From the NCBI GenBank assembly GCA_050701115.1, contig JBOHER010000281.1, positions 1-5,921 of the forward strand: 5,921 nucleotides of DNA, read 5' to 3'. The stretch comes from JBOHER01 sp050701115 (GTDB lineage Bacteria; Actinomycetota; Actinomycetes; Mycobacteriales; Pseudonocardiaceae). The position numbers were made by a program, and so were the translations under genes. This document shows, piece by piece, positions 4,680 through 5,921 of this stretch (the first letter of the stretch is position 1; every line of letters begins with the position of its first letter). The notes below the pieces were generated by a model that did no database searches, had not been told where the DNA came from, and saw nothing but the letters and a program-made list of their open reading frames with translations.

Positions 4680-5921
4680 TCAGATGTCCTCGCGGCCGGT
4701 CGCCCGGCCGGCTAGTTCCTCCGTCGTGGCCCGGGAGAAGCTCCGGCTTTCCGCGTCATAGACCCAGCTCTTGCCGACACTGGTCGCCAGGTAGTCGTCG
4801 GGATGTCCGGCATCGATCTCGGCCTGGGGGAAGTGCGGCAGGATCCATGCCTTCATCAGCCCCAGATAGATACCGAAGGCGACCGGGAAGCCGATCACGT
4901 AGGCGTAATCCACCTGCCACAGCGAGATGATCGACGCGGAGAACCAGGCGATCAGCGCGGCGGGGTTGAAGCCGCGCAGGTAGGAATACTGGCCGTCGAC
5001 GCGGTACAGATCGGGCACGTTGAGCCTGCGCCTCCGCAGCACGTAGTAATCCGCGATCATGATGCCGGCGATCGCCGCGATGAAACCCCCATAGTAGCTG
5101 AGGAAGGTGAACAGGTTCTCCAGCAGCAGCCACGGCATGACCGCGGTACCGACAACGCCGGCCAGCACCACGCCCATCCGGTAGGACAGGTAGGGCGCCG
5201 CCGCGTTGATGAAGTTCAGCGCGGCAGGCACGACGTTGGCCGCCGTGTTGGTCGACCACTGCGCGAGCACGATCATCACGAGCAGGATGGCGAGCACGAG
5301 CCCGGTGCTCTGCCCCTGGATCACCTCGATCGGGTTCCAGTTGCCGGTGACGATGTAGGAGACCGCGCCGATGAACGCGATCCACGCCTGCATGATCGGC
5401 AGAACCGCGAACTGCGCGACCAGGATGTTGCGGTTGCGCCGGAGGAACCGCCGCTCCCCCGGCACCGTCGCGACGAACCGCGTGATGTTCGGGATGTCCA
5501 CGGCCACCGGCGACCACACGACCATGTTGATGATGAACAGCGCGACCAGTGAGATGTTGCCCTGACCCGCGAAGTTCCAGATATTGCGACCCTCGAGTTC
5601 GGCGAGCCCGTCGAGCGTGTAGTACATCCACAGGGAGATCGCCAGGATGCATGGCGCCGCGATGGAGGCGAGCTTCTCCACGGCCTTGATGCCCAGCGCG
5701 ACGTTGACGATCTGTACGACGAGGAACACCGCGTACCACAACGGCCAGGAACTGAACCCGGTCCAGTACTCGACCAGACCGTTGATGGCCAGCGCCCCGA
5801 GATAGGTCTGGATGCCGAACCAGCACGCGGCCACGATGCCGCGGGATACCGAGGGGAAGTGGGTTCCCACGGTGCCGAACGGGGCTCTGAGGAACACGGC
5901 GAAGGACAGGCCATGTTCGGT
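4680..5921 (-). CDS. NCS1-family nucleobase/allantoin-type permease (5' end outside window)
   Basis: The C-terminal 413 residues of a nucleobase-cation symporter-1 permease (Mhp1/PucI/CodB superfamily), an inner-membrane sodium- or proton-coupled importer. The frame stays open to the window edge, and the residues before the GTG at 5897 (TEHGLSFA) continue the conserved block ending in VFLRAPFG, so that GTG is internal and roughly 70-90 residues are missing. Visible landmarks, numbered from the window edge, are WFGIQT (W34, Q38) and W136, which match the spacing of Mhp1 ligand residues W117, Q121 and W220; STNTAANVVPA near 223-233, where an Mhp1-like substrate asparagine lies; and GIMIADYYVLRRRRL-VPDLYR near 286-307, a strong NCS1 marker. 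Neighbouring urate-to-allantoin genes favour allantoin or a purine as cargo. The adjacent thiamine-family protein leaves a pyrimidine such as a thiamine precursor open. Confidence 0.88.
   Translation of the reverse strand, partial: TEHGLSFAVFLRAPFGTVGTHFPSVSRGIVAACWFGIQTYLGALAINGLVEYWTGFSSWPLWYAVFLVVQIVNVALGIKAVEKLASIAAPCILAISLWMYYTLDGLAELEGRNIWNFAGQGNISLVALFIINMVVWSPVAVDIPNITRFVATVPGERRFLRRNRNILVAQFAVLPIMQAWIAFIGAVSYIVTGNWNPIEVIQGQSTGLVLAILLVMIVLAQWSTNTAANVVPAALNFINAAAPYLSYRMGVVLAGVVGTAVMPWLLLENLFTFLSYYGGFIAAIAGIMIADYYVLRRRRLNVPDLYRVDGQYSYLRGFNPAALIAWFSASIISLWQVDYAYVIGFPVAFGIYLGLMKAWILPHFPQAEIDAGHPDDYLATSVGKSWVYDAESRSFSRATTEELAGRATGREDI

Noticed and set aside
3966..4715. 249-codon rightward open frame opposite the regulator pair
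   Set aside because: It spans the nested palindrome and two coupled leftward genes. The translation is Ser/Arg-rich without motifs, and the leftward frames carry recognisable folds.
4803..5552. 249-codon rightward open frame opposite the NCS1 permease gene
   Set aside because: Arg/His/Asp-rich translation typical of the antisense of a membrane protein in high-GC DNA, with no recognisable domain.
5895..5897. GTG at 5897 as the start of the NCS1 permease
   Set aside because: The frame continues to the window edge and the upstream residues complete a conserved NCS1 block, so the gene is truncated by the window and does not begin there.

Overview
The window is high-GC DNA with third positions rich in G and C, GTG as well as ATG starts, tightly overlapping genes and one promoter of actinobacterial type (TTGAC-N17-TANNNT). 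Protein features and gene order fit an actinomycete, perhaps of the Pseudonocardiales type. I cannot name the genus from sequence alone.

Layout. A guanine deaminase gene (72-560) runs rightward behind a 26-bp palindrome at the window edge. Everything else runs leftward. Read in the direction of transcription: an NCS1 nucleobase/allantoin-type permease whose 5' end lies beyond the window (5921-4680); an elaborate nested inverted repeat (4601-4663); a small MTH1187/YkoF-like (thiamine-binding fold) protein (4556-4302); an overlapping gene for a short HTH_22 (YheO/DauR-like) regulator (4309-3938); a 181-bp intergenic region with a good promoter and operator-like dyads; and the four-gene block OHCU decarboxylase (uraD), 5-hydroxyisourate hydrolase (uraH), urate oxidase (uox) and an NCS2 urate/xanthine-type permease. 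The block is linked by overlaps or very short spacers (4-nt ATGA, 2-nt gap, 1-nt TGATG), so it is almost certainly one translationally coupled operon. It converges on guaD with a 22-nt gap.

Function. Together the genes form a purine salvage/catabolism island. GuaD makes xanthine from guanine. A xanthine dehydrogenase, not in the window, would make urate. The NCS2 permease would bring in urate or xanthine. Uricase, HIU hydrolase and OHCU decarboxylase then carry urate stereospecifically to (S)-allantoin. The NCS1 permease may move allantoin or another nucleobase-like compound. Allantoin degradation genes are not present here.

The enzymes and transporters are standard. The less ordinary parts are the MTH1187-like/HTH_22 gene pair embedded in a purine locus, which may be a split ligand sensor, and the regulatory DNA: the nested palindrome at 4601-4663 and the two dyads around the uraD promoter. 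No RNA genes, CRISPR arrays or mobile elements were seen, and there is no gene-free stretch over 300 bases.
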